Origin: Thermogemmatispora onikobensis
Lineage (GTDB): Bacteria; Chloroflexota; Ktedonobacteria; Ktedonobacterales; Ktedonobacteraceae
Assembly: GCF_001748285.1 (NCBI RefSeq)
Contig: NZ_BDGT01000005.1
Location: forward strand, 101,209 to 165,208
Reading direction: 5' to 3'
Length of the DNA stretch: 64,000 bases
The position numbers and the translations under genes are program-made. A model generated the notes under the pieces. The model did not search any database, had not been told where the DNA came from, and saw only the letters and a program-made list of their open reading frames with translations. Position 1 is the stretch's first letter. Each line of letters opens with the position of its first letter. Of this stretch, positions 1 to 9,106 are shown piece after piece.

Positions 1-1
1 A

Positions 2-2053
2 CTAGAGGGGGTGCGTCTCATGCCGCAGGTCAGCCAGGTCTGGCAGGAGCGGCAGATGGTCCGCCTTGGCCCCTTCTGGCTGCGTCTGGAAGGTGCCAGT
101 CCCCCAGCGACCTTCATCCGTTCAGGAGCAGGGCCGGCTCCCCTCCCTGGTGCCAGCCGGCCTGCGGGCATGGGGAGTAGCACCTATGGCAACTATGCCA
201 CACCCACCATTGCGAACACAGCGAGCAGCCAGGGGCCGGCCTCGCTGGTCTCGGAGCGTATTGGCCTGGTGGCCTCGCCCAAGACCCTGACGCTGGTGCC
301 GGGTCAGACGGCCACCGTCCAGCTTACCCTGACCAACATGGGAAGCACCGTTGACTGGTTCACGCCGACGGTCGACGGCGTTCCTGCCGAGTGGCTGCAT
401 GGCGCCGGGCAAGAGGTGCAGCTCAATCCCGGCATGCAAGAGACAGTCACCCTGACCGTCAATGTCGCGCGTCGTCCCTCGCATCGCGCCGGGCAATACC
501 ATGTCTTAATTCGGGCCCGCTCGCGTGAGGTGCCCCAGGAATACAGTCAGACAAGCTGCATTTGGACTGTGCAGCCCTTCAGCGAGGAGATGCTACGGCT
601 GGAGCCACGGCGCGCCAGTGGCCGGGGCCGGGCCTCCTACACCCTGGCGGTGACCAATGCTGGCAACGCGCCAGCCCGCTATCAGCTGGAGGGAGAAGAT
701 GACGAGCAGCGACTGCGCTACCTTTTCCGGGTGAACCCGCTGGAGCTAGATACCGGACGGGAAGCGCGAGTCGGGCTGAGCGTGCAGGAACGGCGGCGCC
801 TGATAGGACGGGAGGAGCGCATTCCCTTCCAGGTGCATCTGAAAGCGCTTGGGGAGCAGCGTAGCCAGAGTGCCGCTGGCGAGTTTGTCAACAAAGCGCT
901 GCTGCCACCCTGGGTCATCCCGGCCCTGCTGGCGGTGGTCCTGATCGCTGGGGGGGCGCTGGCCCTGGCTCGGGGACTGGTGCCGCTGCCAGGCAAGCCG
1001 GGGACGGCGGTCTCTACTCCCGCCCCCAATGTGGCGGCCACCCTGACGGCCCTGGTACAGACGGGAGCCAGCACGGCCACAGTGGCGGCGGTCAGTAGCC
1101 AGGCGACGGCGGCGGCCCAGGCCAATGCCACCGCGGCGGCGCAGAATAGCAGCCAGGCGACGGCGATGGCCCAGGCCAATGCCACCGCGACGGCCCAGGC
1201 CAATGCCACGGCCACTGCTCTGGCCAATCCCCCGCCACCGCAGGCGCAGACGGTCACAACAGTGGTCACGGGCCTCGCCGCTCCCATCGGCGCCCAATAC
1301 GTCAACTCCGGTGATCGACTCTTCTTCGTCGAGTATGGAGGCAAGGTTTCGCTGCTGACCAATGCCTCGGGGAGCAGTCCAGCCTACTCGGTGCTGGGCA
1401 CTGGCTACGGCCTGCTTGAAGATGTGGCTGTGGCGTCTGATGGCCATACGCTCTACCTGACCGAGCGCGGGGGCAATCTCTACCGTGTCAATCTCGCGGT
1501 CGGGGCCAATCGCAGTCAAGCTACCGTCGTGGCCTCCGGCTTGGCGGCGCCGCATCAAATCGCTCTTGATGGCAATGTAGCCTATGTGGCGCTCTACAAC
1601 GACAGCGGGCCGCTGGGCAGTGTAGTCAAAGTTGATCTGAACAGTGGAACAGTGACAACGGTGCTCTCCGATTTGCAGCATCCCATCGGAGTCCTGCTAG
1701 CTTCCGATCATCATACGCTCTATGTAACCGAGCAGCAGCCGGACGGCAGCGGTACCCTGAGCCGGTTCGATCTGGCGACCGGTACGCGCACGCAGCTGGC
1801 CCGTAGTCAGGGGGCCCCTCTCTTCTTCCTGCACTGGGCCAATAGCCTGCAAACGGCCATCCTGGTGCCCGAGCGCTCTCCTACCAATGAGGTCTGGTAC
1901 GTCAGTCTGGTGGATCATCCCGAGGTGCTTCATCCGGTGGCGCATGTGGGAGCGGCGCCTTCCGATGTCGTAACGGCGGGGCAGCAGCCAGGCAACTTTT
2001 TCCCGATGTTCGTCTGTGCTGCTGCCAGCAATGCTATCCAGCGCTTGAGCTAA
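2..2053 (+). CDS. Membrane-anchored protein with extracellular beta-propeller (5' end probably cut by window edge)
   Basis: No in-frame stop precedes the first start codons (GTG at 11, ATG at 20), and the N-terminus begins inside what looks like a domain end (LGPFWLRLEG), so the true start probably lies left of the window. Numbering from position 11: residues about 85-290 form two Ig/NEW3-like beta-sandwich domains of the COG1470 type; a membrane segment lies at about 298-322 after LLPPW; residues about 360-407 are a low-complexity linker of repeated QANATATA-like units; residues about 415-680 are an NHL/SMP-30-like beta-propeller with repeated LYLTE/LYVTE blades. Topology suggests a sugar- or ligand-binding propeller outside the cell. 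The specific function is unknown. Confidence 0.6.
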   Translation, partial: LEGVRLMPQVSQVWQERQMVRLGPFWLRLEGASPPATFIRSGAGPAPLPGASRPAGMGSSTYGNYATPTIANTASSQGPASLVSERIGLVASPKTLTLVPGQTATVQLTLTNMGSTVDWFTPTVDGVPAEWLHGAGQEVQLNPGMQETVTLTVNVARRPSHRAGQYHVLIRARSREVPQEYSQTSCIWTVQPFSEEMLRLEPRRASGRGRASYTLAVTNAGNAPARYQLEGEDDEQRLRYLFRVNPLELDTGREARVGLSVQERRRLIGREERIPFQVHLKALGEQRSQSAAGEFVNKALLPPWVIPALLAVVLIAGGALALARGLVPLPGKPGTAVSTPAPNVAATLTALVQTGASTATVAAVSSQATAAAQANATAAAQNSSQATAMAQANATATAQANATATALANPPPPQAQTVTTVVTGLAAPIGAQYVNSGDRLFFVEYGGKVSLLTNASGSSPAYSVLGTGYGLLEDVAVASDGHTLYLTERGGNLYRVNLAVGANRSQATVVASGLAAPHQIALDGNVAYVALYNDSGPLGSVVKVDLNSGTVTTVLSDLQHPIGVLLASDHHTLYVTEQQPDGSGTLSRFDLATGTRTQLARSQGAPLFFLHWANSLQTAILVPERSPTNEVWYVSLVDHPEVLHPVAHVGAAPSDVVTAGQQPGNFFPMFVCAAASNAIQRLS
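1090..1230 (+). repeat. Short tandem repeats coding for an Ala/Thr/Gln/Asn linker
   Basis: In-frame degenerate repeats of about 24-36 bases with the shared core CAGGCCAATGCCACCGC encode repeated AQANATA units. They lie between the membrane segment and the propeller of the host gene, and look like a flexible stalk. Confidence 0.7.
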
Positions 2054-2072
2054 ACGGGGGAAGGAGCGAGTG

Positions 2073-2094
2073 GACAGGCGGGGGCCGGCCTGTC
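2073..2094. terminator. Possible bidirectional terminator between convergent genes
   Basis: Inverted repeat GACAGGC/GCCTGTC with an 8-base loop, 20 bases after the stop of the propeller gene and before the end of the convergent BTAD gene. There is no T-tract, so it is weak. Confidence 0.3.
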
Positions 2095-2125
2095 TGATGG
2101 TTGCTATGATGACGTCTGCTTGCTG

Positions 2126-3346
2126 CTATGGCAGGGGGGAAGGGGTTGCGGCTCCCAGCAATTGCTCAAAGAGACGCCGTGTCTCGGGCAGTGGTTCGAG
2201 GCCCAGCTCTTCCCGCAGAGTCTGGCAGCATTGCTGGTAGCAGCGGAGCATCTCGTTGCGTCTGCCGCTGAGGCTATGAGCGCGCATTATCTTGCGGTAG
2301 GCCTCTTCATCGTAATGGTCCAGTTTCAGCAGGAGGCTGGCCCAGGTCAGGGCGGTCTCAGCTTCGCCGCGCTGCAGGGCGTACTCGGCCAGCCAGGTAC
2401 TCATTTGGCGGTGAGCCCGGGCCAGCTCCTCGCGTGTTAGAAACGACCATTCGGCATAGAGGTCCTCTGTCAGGAAGGGGCCACTGTACAGTTTGCAGGC
2501 CTGTTCATAGCAGCGAGCGGTGACATCGCTATCGTTGGCCTGGCGGCCCGTGGCGAAGAGGCGCCGGAACTCTGCGACATCGGTGATGAAGCTGGCGGCA
2601 GGATTCAGCAAGTACGTCTGCTCTTTATACAGGATATAGCCGCCGCCTGACTGGACCTGCTCGCCGTTGAGGGAGGCGCGCAGGGCGCTGACAGCGATTT
2701 GCAGCTTATGACGACTGGTCTCGCGTTCTTCATCTGGCCAGAGATCGGCCATCAGCATATCAATGCTGGCTTGTTGCTGAGGTTGAGCCAGGAGATAGCG
2801 CAAGATGGCCTGTCCCTTGCTGTTGCGACAGAGCTGGATCAGTGCCCCTTGGGTGTGCAGACGTCGGACGGTGAAGCGCCCGAAGCAGGTGATGTAGAGC
2901 GGCGGGAGGGTAGTGGTCGAGCCAGCCTCAGTGGACGGCAGATAGCGGGGATGCGTTTGCAGGGAGATAATGGCTGGCCCGGGCGGAGAAGCTCCTTTGG
3001 CGTTGGCGCTGGTGCTGACGCCGGGCTGGGGATCAGCGGTGAGAGGTGAGGTGCGGACTGGGTGAAGGCGCTCTGGTCCTCCTCCCGCATCGCTGAGATA
3101 ATGAAGCCTGCCTTTCATGGCGGCCAGCTCTCCCTGCCAGGCAGCCTGTGCCTCGACAAGCTGCAGGTTGACCGCGCGCAGGAGTTGTTCGACGCGGAGA
3201 AGCTGGCTTTCTATCTCCTGGAGCGCTGCCAGCATACGCTCACAAGCTGCTACTTGCAGGTCCGCAGGCGCTTGATCAGTAGCGGTCTGAAGCTGGATCT
3301 GTTCGCTGAAAGCCGAGGCCGGCTCTGAGGAATTGAGCGTGATCAT
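2126..3346 (-). CDS. BTAD/SARP-type transcriptional regulator
   Basis: About 406 residues. A predicted coiled coil (about 30-75) comes first. It is followed by a winged-helix OmpR/PhoB-type DNA-binding domain (from CFGRF at about 152 through the DLWPDEE motif and ISALRASL-like helix) and by a bacterial transcriptional activation domain built of TPR-like helices (about 245-395, ending EELGLEPLPETR, typical of AfsR/SARP proteins). Family members activate secondary metabolism or development genes; the target here is unknown. The ATG at 3346 is preferred over the GTG at 3349, because AGGAGG lies 6 bases upstream of it. The N-terminal coiled coil is unusual for the family and may mediate dimerisation. 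Confidence 0.85.
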   Translation of the reverse strand: MITLNSSEPASAFSEQIQLQTATDQAPADLQVAACERMLAALQEIESQLLRVEQLLRAVNLQLVEAQAAWQGELAAMKGRLHYLSDAGGGPERLHPVRTSPLTADPQPGVSTSANAKGASPPGPAIISLQTHPRYLPSTEAGSTTTLPPLYITCFGRFTVRRLHTQGALIQLCRNSKGQAILRYLLAQPQQQASIDMLMADLWPDEERETSRHKLQIAVSALRASLNGEQVQSGGGYILYKEQTYLLNPAASFITDVAEFRRLFATGRQANDSDVTARCYEQACKLYSGPFLTEDLYAEWSFLTREELARAHRQMSTWLAEYALQRGEAETALTWASLLLKLDHYDEEAYRKIMRAHSLSGRRNEMLRCYQQCCQTLREELGLEPLPETRRLFEQLLGAATPSPLP

Positions 3347-3492
3347 CACGATCCTCCTGCATCTCTTCGGTACTCGATGTCTATACAGGAGAACGCGGGC
3401 CAGCGTGTCTTTTCAGGGATCAATGCAGGCTCAGGCTCAATCGGGAGCCTTTGCTGATGAGGGAGGCTGCGGGTGGCGTGAAAGAGCGCGAG

Positions 3493-4737
3493 CTAGAGGG
3501 CAAACTGAGCCTGGGCCTCGTCGACGATCATCTGGGCGATCACCAGCGAAGAGGTGGCTGCCGGCGATGGTGCATTCTGCACATGCAGCACGCGCTGCCC
3601 GCGGCGGATCACGAAGTCATCAACCAGGCTGCCATCGGGAGCCAGGGCCTGGGCCCGCACACCGCTCGGACCCGGCAGCAGGTCCCGCTCTTCGAGGGCC
3701 GGCACATAGCGCTGGACCTGGCGCACATAGGCGCGCTTCACGTAGTCACGATAGAGTTCGGCCAGGCCCATGCGCCAGTAGCGCCGCGCCAGACGCCAGA
3801 AGCCGGCGTAGCTGAGGGTCTCCCACAGCTCCCGCGGGTGAAGCTGCCAGCGATCATAGCCCTCGCGTGCCAGGGCCAGTACGGCATTGGGTCCGACCCA
3901 GACCTCGCCGTTGGGTCGCAGCGTCAGGTGGACCCCCAGGAAAGGAAAGCGCGGGTCGGGGACGGGATAGATGAGGCCGCGCACCAGCGGGCGCTTTTCG
4001 GGGCGCAGCACATAGTAGTCACCGCGGAAGGGCACGATGCGCAGACCGCCGTCGTCGCCGGTCAGGTGCGCCAGGCGATCGGAGTAGAGGCCGGCGCAGG
4101 TGATCACGGCGCGCGCCCTCAGCTCTTCCTCCCGGCTGCTGCTCTGACCCGAGGCTGCCGGTGCCTGGGTGCGGATCTGGACCACCACTTCATCGGCGCG
4201 CGGCAAGAGACCTACCACCTGGCAGCTCAGGCGCAGCTCCGCGCCGTGCGCGCTGATCTCCGCGGCCAGGGTGGTGGCCACGCGCGTAAAATCGACGATC
4301 CCTGTATTAGGAGAATAGATAGCCTTTAGTCCCGCTGCTGCTGGCTCGATCTCGTGCAGGCGCTCGGGGCCGATTAGCTCCAGACCCTGGACCCCATTGC
4401 GCTGGCCGCGCTCATAGAGGGCCTGCAGGCGTGGCAGCTCTTCCTCCGTCAGTGCCACGATTACCTTGCCGCAGAGCTGGAACGGAATGCCATGCTCGCG
4501 GCAGAAGGCCAGCATGGCCCGATGGCCGGCCACGCAGGCGCGGGCCTTCAACGAGCCGGGGGTATAGTAGATACCGGTGTGCAGCACGCCGCTATTGTGC
4601 CCCGACTGGTGGGCGGCGATGCGTGGCTCTTTCTCCAGCAGGAGCAGGCGCAGGCCAGGACGGCGTCGCACATACTCGCGCGCCGTTGCCAGCCCCACCA
4701 GGCCGGCGCCAACAATGATCAGATCATAGGGCTGCAT
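3493..4737 (-). CDS. lhgO: L-2-hydroxyglutarate oxidase
   Basis: 414 residues. FAD-dependent oxidase of the DAO superfamily that oxidises L-2-hydroxyglutarate to 2-oxoglutarate, a metabolite-repair or lysine-catabolism step. The N-terminal Rossmann motif is GAGLVGLATA; the family-typical HQSGHNSGVLHTGIYY segment follows at about residue 43, then GIVDFT and the C-terminal VQNAPSPAATSS stretch. Length matches LhgO (about 400). No convincing Shine-Dalgarno precedes the ATG, so it may be leaderless. It is divergent from isocitrate dehydrogenase, which makes 2-oxoglutarate; the pairing fits repair of a by-product of that metabolism (inference). Confidence 0.88.
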   Translation of the reverse strand: MQPYDLIIVGAGLVGLATAREYVRRRPGLRLLLLEKEPRIAAHQSGHNSGVLHTGIYYTPGSLKARACVAGHRAMLAFCREHGIPFQLCGKVIVALTEEELPRLQALYERGQRNGVQGLELIGPERLHEIEPAAAGLKAIYSPNTGIVDFTRVATTLAAEISAHGAELRLSCQVVGLLPRADEVVVQIRTQAPAASGQSSSREEELRARAVITCAGLYSDRLAHLTGDDGGLRIVPFRGDYYVLRPEKRPLVRGLIYPVPDPRFPFLGVHLTLRPNGEVWVGPNAVLALAREGYDRWQLHPRELWETLSYAGFWRLARRYWRMGLAELYRDYVKRAYVRQVQRYVPALEERDLLPGPSGVRAQALAPDGSLVDDFVIRRGQRVLHVQNAPSPAATSSLVIAQMIVDEAQAQFAL

Positions 4738-4827
4738 TTGTTTAAAGATAACCAGCGACGCCTGCCGCTTTATTCCCAGCCGCAGGAGCGAGTCGGGGGA
4801 GAGGCTGGTCCTGTTGAGCTAGTCGTG

Positions 4828-4836
4828 TGCTATACT
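4828..4836 (+). promoter_or_regulatory. Extended -10 promoter of isocitrate dehydrogenase
   Basis: TGCTATACT is an extended -10 match about 90 bases upstream of the isocitrate dehydrogenase start. There is no good -35, which is acceptable for an extended -10 promoter. Confidence 0.4.
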
Positions 4837-4924
4837 TAAGTGGCAATCTCCACTGAGAACCCACTGGTTCGTTAGCCAGAGAACGCAAGTCACCACTAGA
4901 GACGCAACAGAGGTACAAAGATCC

Positions 4925-6373
4925 ATGTCACAGAATACGCCCATTACCGTTGCGTATGGGGATGGCATTGGCCCGGAGATCATGGCGGCCACCCTGGAAG
5001 TGATCAAGGCCGCTGGGGCGCGGATCGACATTGAAGAGATCGAAGTAGGAGAGAAGGTCTACTTGCGCGGTGTGCCCTCGGGTATTGAGCCGAGCGCCTG
5101 GGAGTCCCTGCGCCGTACCAAGGTCTTTCTCAAAGCGCCCATTACCACGCCACAAGGAGGGGGCTACAAGAGTCTGAACGTCACCATTCGCACGATGTTC
5201 GGCCTCTACGCCAATGTGCGTCCCTGTGTTGCCTACTATCCTTTCGTGGATACCAAGTATCCGGGGATGGACGTCGTCATCATCCGTGAGAACGAAGAGG
5301 ACCTTTACACCGGCATCGAGTACCGGCAGACGCACGACATGGTGCAGAGCCTCAAGCTCATTAGCCGTCCGGGCAGCGAGAAGATCATTCGCTACGCCTT
5401 CGAGTATGCGCGGGCCTACAACCGCAAGAAAGTCACCTGCTTCGTCAAAGACAACATCATGAAGCAGACGGACGGTCTCTTCCACAAGATTTTTGAGAAG
5501 GTGGCCGCCGAGTATCCGGACATCCAGAACGAGACCTGGATTGTTGACATTGGCTCGGCCAAGCTGGCGGATACACCGGAAGCTTTTGATGTCGTGGTGC
5601 TGCCCAATCTGTACGGTGATATTCTCTCGGATGTGGCGGCCCAGATAGCTGGTTCGGTGGGCATGGCTGGCTCGGCCAACATCGGTGACCAGTGTGCCAT
5701 GTTTGAGGCCATTCATGGCTCGGCGCCGCGGCGCGCTGGTCAGAACGTGGCCAATCCCTCGGGTCTGCTGCTGGGGGCGGTGCTGATGCTCGTGCATATC
5801 GGGCAGCCGGAGGTGGCGACGCGGGTGCACAACGCCTGGTTGCGCACGCTAGAGGATGGTATCCATACCTACGACATCTACAGCGAGGGAGTCAGCAAGC
5901 AGAAGGTTGGAACGAAGGAGTTTGCGCAGGCCATCATTGAGCGTCTGGGTCAGATGCCGCAGACGCTCAAGGCGGTGAACTACACGGCGGCGCCGAAGCT
6001 GGCCAACATTCAGCACCTCAGTCAGGAGCCGCTGGAGAAGAAGGATCTGGTGGGGGTGGATGTCTTTCTGGAGTGGCGCGGCGGTGGCCCTGATCAGTTG
6101 GGCGACGCCATCAAGCGGCTGGAGGGCGATGGGCTGCAGTTGACGATGATTACGAATCGGGGAGCGAAGGTCTGGCCCAATGGGCTGCCCGAGACCTTCT
6201 GTACCGATCATTGGCGCTGTCGTTTCCTGGCCGACGATGGGCAGGCCCTACGTCCGCAGCAGGTCATTGCTCTGCTGCATCGTCTGGCCGAGGCTGGTTT
6301 CGACTTCATTCAGACCGAGCACCTCTATACCTTTGATGGGCGCCCGGCTTTCTCGACCGCTTCAGGCGAATAG
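4925..6373 (+). CDS. icd: Isocitrate dehydrogenase, long (C-terminally extended) type
   Basis: 482 residues. Beta-decarboxylating dehydrogenase converting isocitrate to 2-oxoglutarate and CO2 in the TCA cycle. Visible motifs: GDGIGPEI at the N-terminus, the substrate loop KSLNVTIRTMFGLYANVRP, RENEEDLYTGIEY, and LPNLYGDILSDVAA with its metal-binding aspartates. The HGSAPRRAGQNVANPSG segment carries basic residues where NAD-dependent relatives have Asp, which favours NADP+ (inference). Residues about 340-482 form the C-terminal extension seen in Rickettsia/Thermus-type enzymes (TIGR02924-like), absent from the 416-residue E. coli enzyme. An AGAGGT-like ribosome site precedes the ATG. Confidence 0.9.
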   Translation: MSQNTPITVAYGDGIGPEIMAATLEVIKAAGARIDIEEIEVGEKVYLRGVPSGIEPSAWESLRRTKVFLKAPITTPQGGGYKSLNVTIRTMFGLYANVRPCVAYYPFVDTKYPGMDVVIIRENEEDLYTGIEYRQTHDMVQSLKLISRPGSEKIIRYAFEYARAYNRKKVTCFVKDNIMKQTDGLFHKIFEKVAAEYPDIQNETWIVDIGSAKLADTPEAFDVVVLPNLYGDILSDVAAQIAGSVGMAGSANIGDQCAMFEAIHGSAPRRAGQNVANPSGLLLGAVLMLVHIGQPEVATRVHNAWLRTLEDGIHTYDIYSEGVSKQKVGTKEFAQAIIERLGQMPQTLKAVNYTAAPKLANIQHLSQEPLEKKDLVGVDVFLEWRGGGPDQLGDAIKRLEGDGLQLTMITNRGAKVWPNGLPETFCTDHWRCRFLADDGQALRPQQVIALLHRLAEAGFDFIQTEHLYTFDGRPAFSTASGE

Positions 6374-6392
6374 CGGCTGGCCGGTGGCCGCT
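6372..6392 (+). terminator. Weak terminator hairpin after icd
   Basis: AGCGGC/GCCGCT inverted repeat overlapping the stop codon, followed by a GAGC tandem run (about 6405-6422). There is no T-tract. Confidence 0.25.
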
Positions 6393-6516
6393 GGGCTGAG
6401 CCAGTGAGCGAGCGAGCGAGCGGGCTGGCAGCTGGTCAGGACTGTGCACACGGGGAGCAGGGGCAGAGGAGTCCTGGAATGAGACTCAGGTCACTTCTGG
6501 GGTCCTGCTTCCCGTG

Positions 6517-6525
6517 TGCTATTAT
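6517..6525 (+). promoter_or_regulatory. Extended -10 promoter of osmC-like gene
   Basis: TGCTATTAT, about 85 bases upstream of the start. It has the same TGC-plus-hexamer form as the element before isocitrate dehydrogenase. Confidence 0.4.
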
Positions 6526-6610
6526 CTTGAGAGAGGCTCTCTTGCCTGTTTACGGCTGAGTCTCAGGAGATGAGAAACGATCTCGATATCTGCGTAAGGA
6601 GGATCTTGCT

Positions 6611-7045
6611 ATGCCAGTTCGCACCGCTGAGGCGGAATGGAAAGGTGACCTGCAAAGTGGCCAGGGTCAGCTGAAGCTGGGCACAGGGGCCTTTGAGGGC
6701 CAGTATTCGTTTAAGACGCGCATGGGTGACGATACGTCGGGGACCAATCCCGAGGAGCTGATCGCGGCGGCGCATGCGGCCTGCTTCTCGATGGCTCTCT
6801 CGGCGGGTCTGGCGCGCGCTGGCTTTACGCCGACGAGCGTCAAGACGAACGCGCGGGTGCACTTCAATCCCACAGCTCAGGGCTATGTTATTGGTCCGAT
6901 CGAGCTGGAGACCACGGCGGTGGTGCCTGGGATCGATGAGGCGAAGTTTCAGGAGCTGGCCAATGAGGCCAAGCAGAATTGTCCGGTCTCAAGGGCGCTG
7001 GCCGCCACGGAGATCCGCCTGCAGGCCAGGCTGGTCCAGCAGTAA
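6611..7045 (+). CDS. osmC: OsmC/Ohr-family peroxiredoxin (OsmC type)
   Basis: 144 residues, the usual length. Thiol peroxidase that reduces organic hydroperoxides in the cytoplasm. The two reactive cysteines are visible in AACFSMAL (about residue 59) and NCPVSRAL (about 124), with the NPEELIAAAHA helix before the first. AAGGAGG lies 8 bases before the ATG. It is a single gene with its own promoter, probably stress-induced by analogy with the family. Confidence 0.9.
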   Translation: MPVRTAEAEWKGDLQSGQGQLKLGTGAFEGQYSFKTRMGDDTSGTNPEELIAAAHAACFSMALSAGLARAGFTPTSVKTNARVHFNPTAQGYVIGPIELETTAVVPGIDEAKFQELANEAKQNCPVSRALAATEIRLQARLVQQ

Positions 7046-7544
7046 GGCTTGGTGGAGTCCGGCTTTTTGCCTACTTCCTACTGTTCTTGTCTGTTCCCTC
7101 GCTGAGTGAGGGCAGCGGTCTGTCGGGGGCAGCGTGGTCAAACCGCCTGCTTGTCGGCAGCCGCTGCAAACGCTCGCTGTGTGCTTCTTTCTCTTGTGGG
7201 TATCTCTCTCCTGGTTCTGTTCCCCCTGCTGGCTGGCTCTATTCTGGTGCTTGCCTGTCGATCTGCTGGAGCCAGGGGTGAAGAAGTCTCCTCTGTGGTT
7301 GGAGTCGTGGGCTGAGGTTGCTGCGTTATAGAAGTGGTAGGGAGGTAGTGGGAGTTCGTTGGACGGTGAGAAGGTTGCCTGTAGGGTTCCTGCTGATTAG
7401 CGGGATGATGCGGTAAGATTACAATGAATCACAAAGAGTGTGGTGGAGGGAGGGGTGGTCGGACGGGGACGGAAGGCGCAGCGCAGTGGCTGGCGTCTGC
7501 TCTGCTCCGGCGGGCGGCAGCCAGGCAAGGACAGGGGGTGAAGC
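7046..7544. other. Long intergenic region, no gene seen
   Basis: About 500 bases between osmC and the ROK gene. Short open frames (up to about 100 codons) have no ribosome site, no recognisable domain and poor composition. A TACAAT at about 7418 could be a -10 for the ROK gene, but no -35 is evident. No hairpin of note. Confidence 0.5.
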
Positions 7545-8426
7545 ATGTATCTCGGTCTTGAGGTGAGTGAACAGGCTCTACGTGGGGCCTACTTTCAACA
7601 GAAGGAGGTCGTGCTGACGCCGCCGGTAGCGGTGCCGGCCAGCTATGAAGAGCTGCTAGAGGTGCTGGTGCAGCAGGTACAGGAGGCTTCGCGCGTTGGC
7701 GAGGCCATTCGGCGCGTGGGGGTGAGTATTCCTGGCAACTGTACTGAGCGGCGAGTGGTCTGGGTGCCCTCGCTGCCTTATCTGAACGGGCGCGATCTGG
7801 CTGATGATCTGCGGGCGCGGTTGGGGATCACGGTGATGCTGGCCAGCGATGCGCAGCTGGCCTTGCTGGGCGAGATTTGGCGTGGGACGGCGCGCGATCG
7901 GCAAAGTGCTGCCCTGGTGAGTGTGGGAACGGGGATCAATGGGGCGCTGATGCTTGGAGGGCGCATTGTGCACGGGGCCCACGGGAGCGCCGGGGCGTTG
8001 GGCTGGCTGGCCCTGGATCGGCAGCAGGCGCCTGATGCTGAGCATGGCTATCTGGATCGCTATGCCTCGGCTTCGATGCTGGCCTCGCAGGGACGTTTGC
8101 TTGATCCGCCGCTGTCGCTGGAGGAGATCATTACGCGGGCGCGCGAGGGGCAGGCGACGTGTGTGAAGCTGGTCAATGAGTGTGCGGCAGTGCTGGGTAT
8201 AGCGGTGGCGGGCCTGGCGAGCGTCTTTGATCCCGAGGTCCTGATCTTTGGGGGGACGCTGACGGGGGCCTTCGATCTTTTTGCCCCGGTTTTGCGCGAA
8301 GGGCTGCAGCGCTATGGGTCCCCGAGTGTGCGGCAGACGCCGCTGGTGGCCTCACAGCTTGGAGCCGATGCGCCTCTCTATGGGGCCTTGCGGGCGGCGA
8401 TGCTCTTGCAGTCGGTGTGGGCCTGA
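7545..8426 (+). CDS. ROK-family sugar kinase/regulator-like protein lacking zinc cysteines
   Basis: 293 residues, the length of a ROK glucokinase, with no DNA-binding N-terminus. Visible are an N-terminal phosphate-1-like segment (YLGLEVSEQALRGA), SIPGNC, the SDAQLALLGE segment and the phosphate-2-like VSVGTGINGALMLGGRIVHGAHGSAGALGWL. The region that normally carries the HxCGCxxxGC zinc site reads QQAPDAEHGYLDRYASASML, so all zinc cysteines are absent. The usual DxGGT at the N-terminus is also degraded (LEVSEQ). Kinase activity is therefore uncertain; it may be a divergent enzyme or a sugar sensor. AGGGGGTGA precedes the ATG. Confidence 0.75.
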   Translation: MYLGLEVSEQALRGAYFQQKEVVLTPPVAVPASYEELLEVLVQQVQEASRVGEAIRRVGVSIPGNCTERRVVWVPSLPYLNGRDLADDLRARLGITVMLASDAQLALLGEIWRGTARDRQSAALVSVGTGINGALMLGGRIVHGAHGSAGALGWLALDRQQAPDAEHGYLDRYASASMLASQGRLLDPPLSLEEIITRAREGQATCVKLVNECAAVLGIAVAGLASVFDPEVLIFGGTLTGAFDLFAPVLREGLQRYGSPSVRQTPLVASQLGADAPLYGALRAAMLLQSVWA

Positions 8427-8434
8427 TGAACCAG

Positions 8435-8462
8435 AGCAAGGCACTGCAGCGGGTGCTTTGCT
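8435..8462 (+). terminator. Rho-independent-like terminator of the ROK gene
   Basis: Stem AGCAAGGCA/TGCTTTGCT (9 pairs, one G-T) with a 10-base loop, starting 9 bases after the stop codon and followed by TTGCC. Confidence 0.5.
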
Positions 8463-8669
8463 TTGCCGGCCAGGGGCGGCTAGGACCTCTTGCCTTTCGG
8501 CGGCGCTCGTGCTATAGAGAGAAGTGCGATCGATGCTCGGTGGCTGACTGGTCGCCTGTGCGCTGTCTGAGGATCTGGGCCTGCTAGCACTGTGGGCGGA
8601 CGGCCCGGCTGTGAGCTGCGCAAGTCAGCGACGGGACGAAAGGAAGCATCTCGGAAAGGGGTGTCTGAT

Positions 8670-8867
8670 ATGGTCTATCCCAGTGTGGGACTCTATCGCA
8701 CGTTGGGGGTTCTCGGCCTGGTGGTGACGCTGTTGGTGGTCTGGCTGGGCTGGCAGTTCGAGGTGGCTATTCGTAATGCGCTGCTGATTGTGAGTCTCTT
8801 TTCCCTGGTCATTGCTTGTATGTACTTCCATCTGGGAAATGAGGAGGCGCATGGCGCTTTCTTATAG
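8670..8867 (+). CDS. Small two-helix membrane protein, unknown function
   Basis: 65 residues from the ATG at 8670. An AAGGGG ribosome site lies 4-9 bases upstream, and an upstream in-frame start would add 26 non-hydrophobic residues. Two membrane segments are clear: about 11-28 (GVLGLVVTLLVVWLGW) and about 36-54 (ALLIVSLFSLVIACMYF). The tail is short and acidic. No family recognised. A strong terminator hairpin follows, so it is probably monocistronic. Confidence 0.6.
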   Translation: MVYPSVGLYRTLGVLGLVVTLLVVWLGWQFEVAIRNALLIVSLFSLVIACMYFHLGNEEAHGAFL

Positions 8868-8914
8868 TTTAATGAGGGAGGAAGATGGGAAGGCGGGAAG
8901 GAAGCAGACCAGAG

Positions 8915-8964
8915 GCGGACCGGTGTTGCAGCGTGAGCACTGCGGCGCCGGTCCGCTTGCTTTT
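8915..8964 (+). terminator. Strong terminator hairpin
   Basis: Perfect 9-bp stem GCGGACCGG/CCGGTCCGC with an inner GCAG/CTGC pairing, followed by TTGCTTTT. It lies about 50 bases after the small membrane protein gene. Confidence 0.65.
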
Positions 8965-9106
8965 GGGGAGGGAGAGCTGTTAAGTGAGTGCGAGGAGCGA
9001 GGGATGGTCAGCCGGTCTGCTTCAGACGGGCGCTGGAGTCGTCGCTGCTCGTGGCGGTCGTGGATGGTTTGAGTGGTCGGAAGGATCGAGCGGAGGAAAG
9101 GGGCTA

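Noticed and set aside
746..1681. Long minus-strand open frame opposite the propeller gene
   Set aside because: Shadow of the GC-rich coding strand; Arg/Gly/Ile-rich, no domain, no ribosome site.
7106..7331. Small Cys/Leu-rich open frames after osmC
   Set aside because: Three overlapping frames with no ribosome site and no consistent coding signal.
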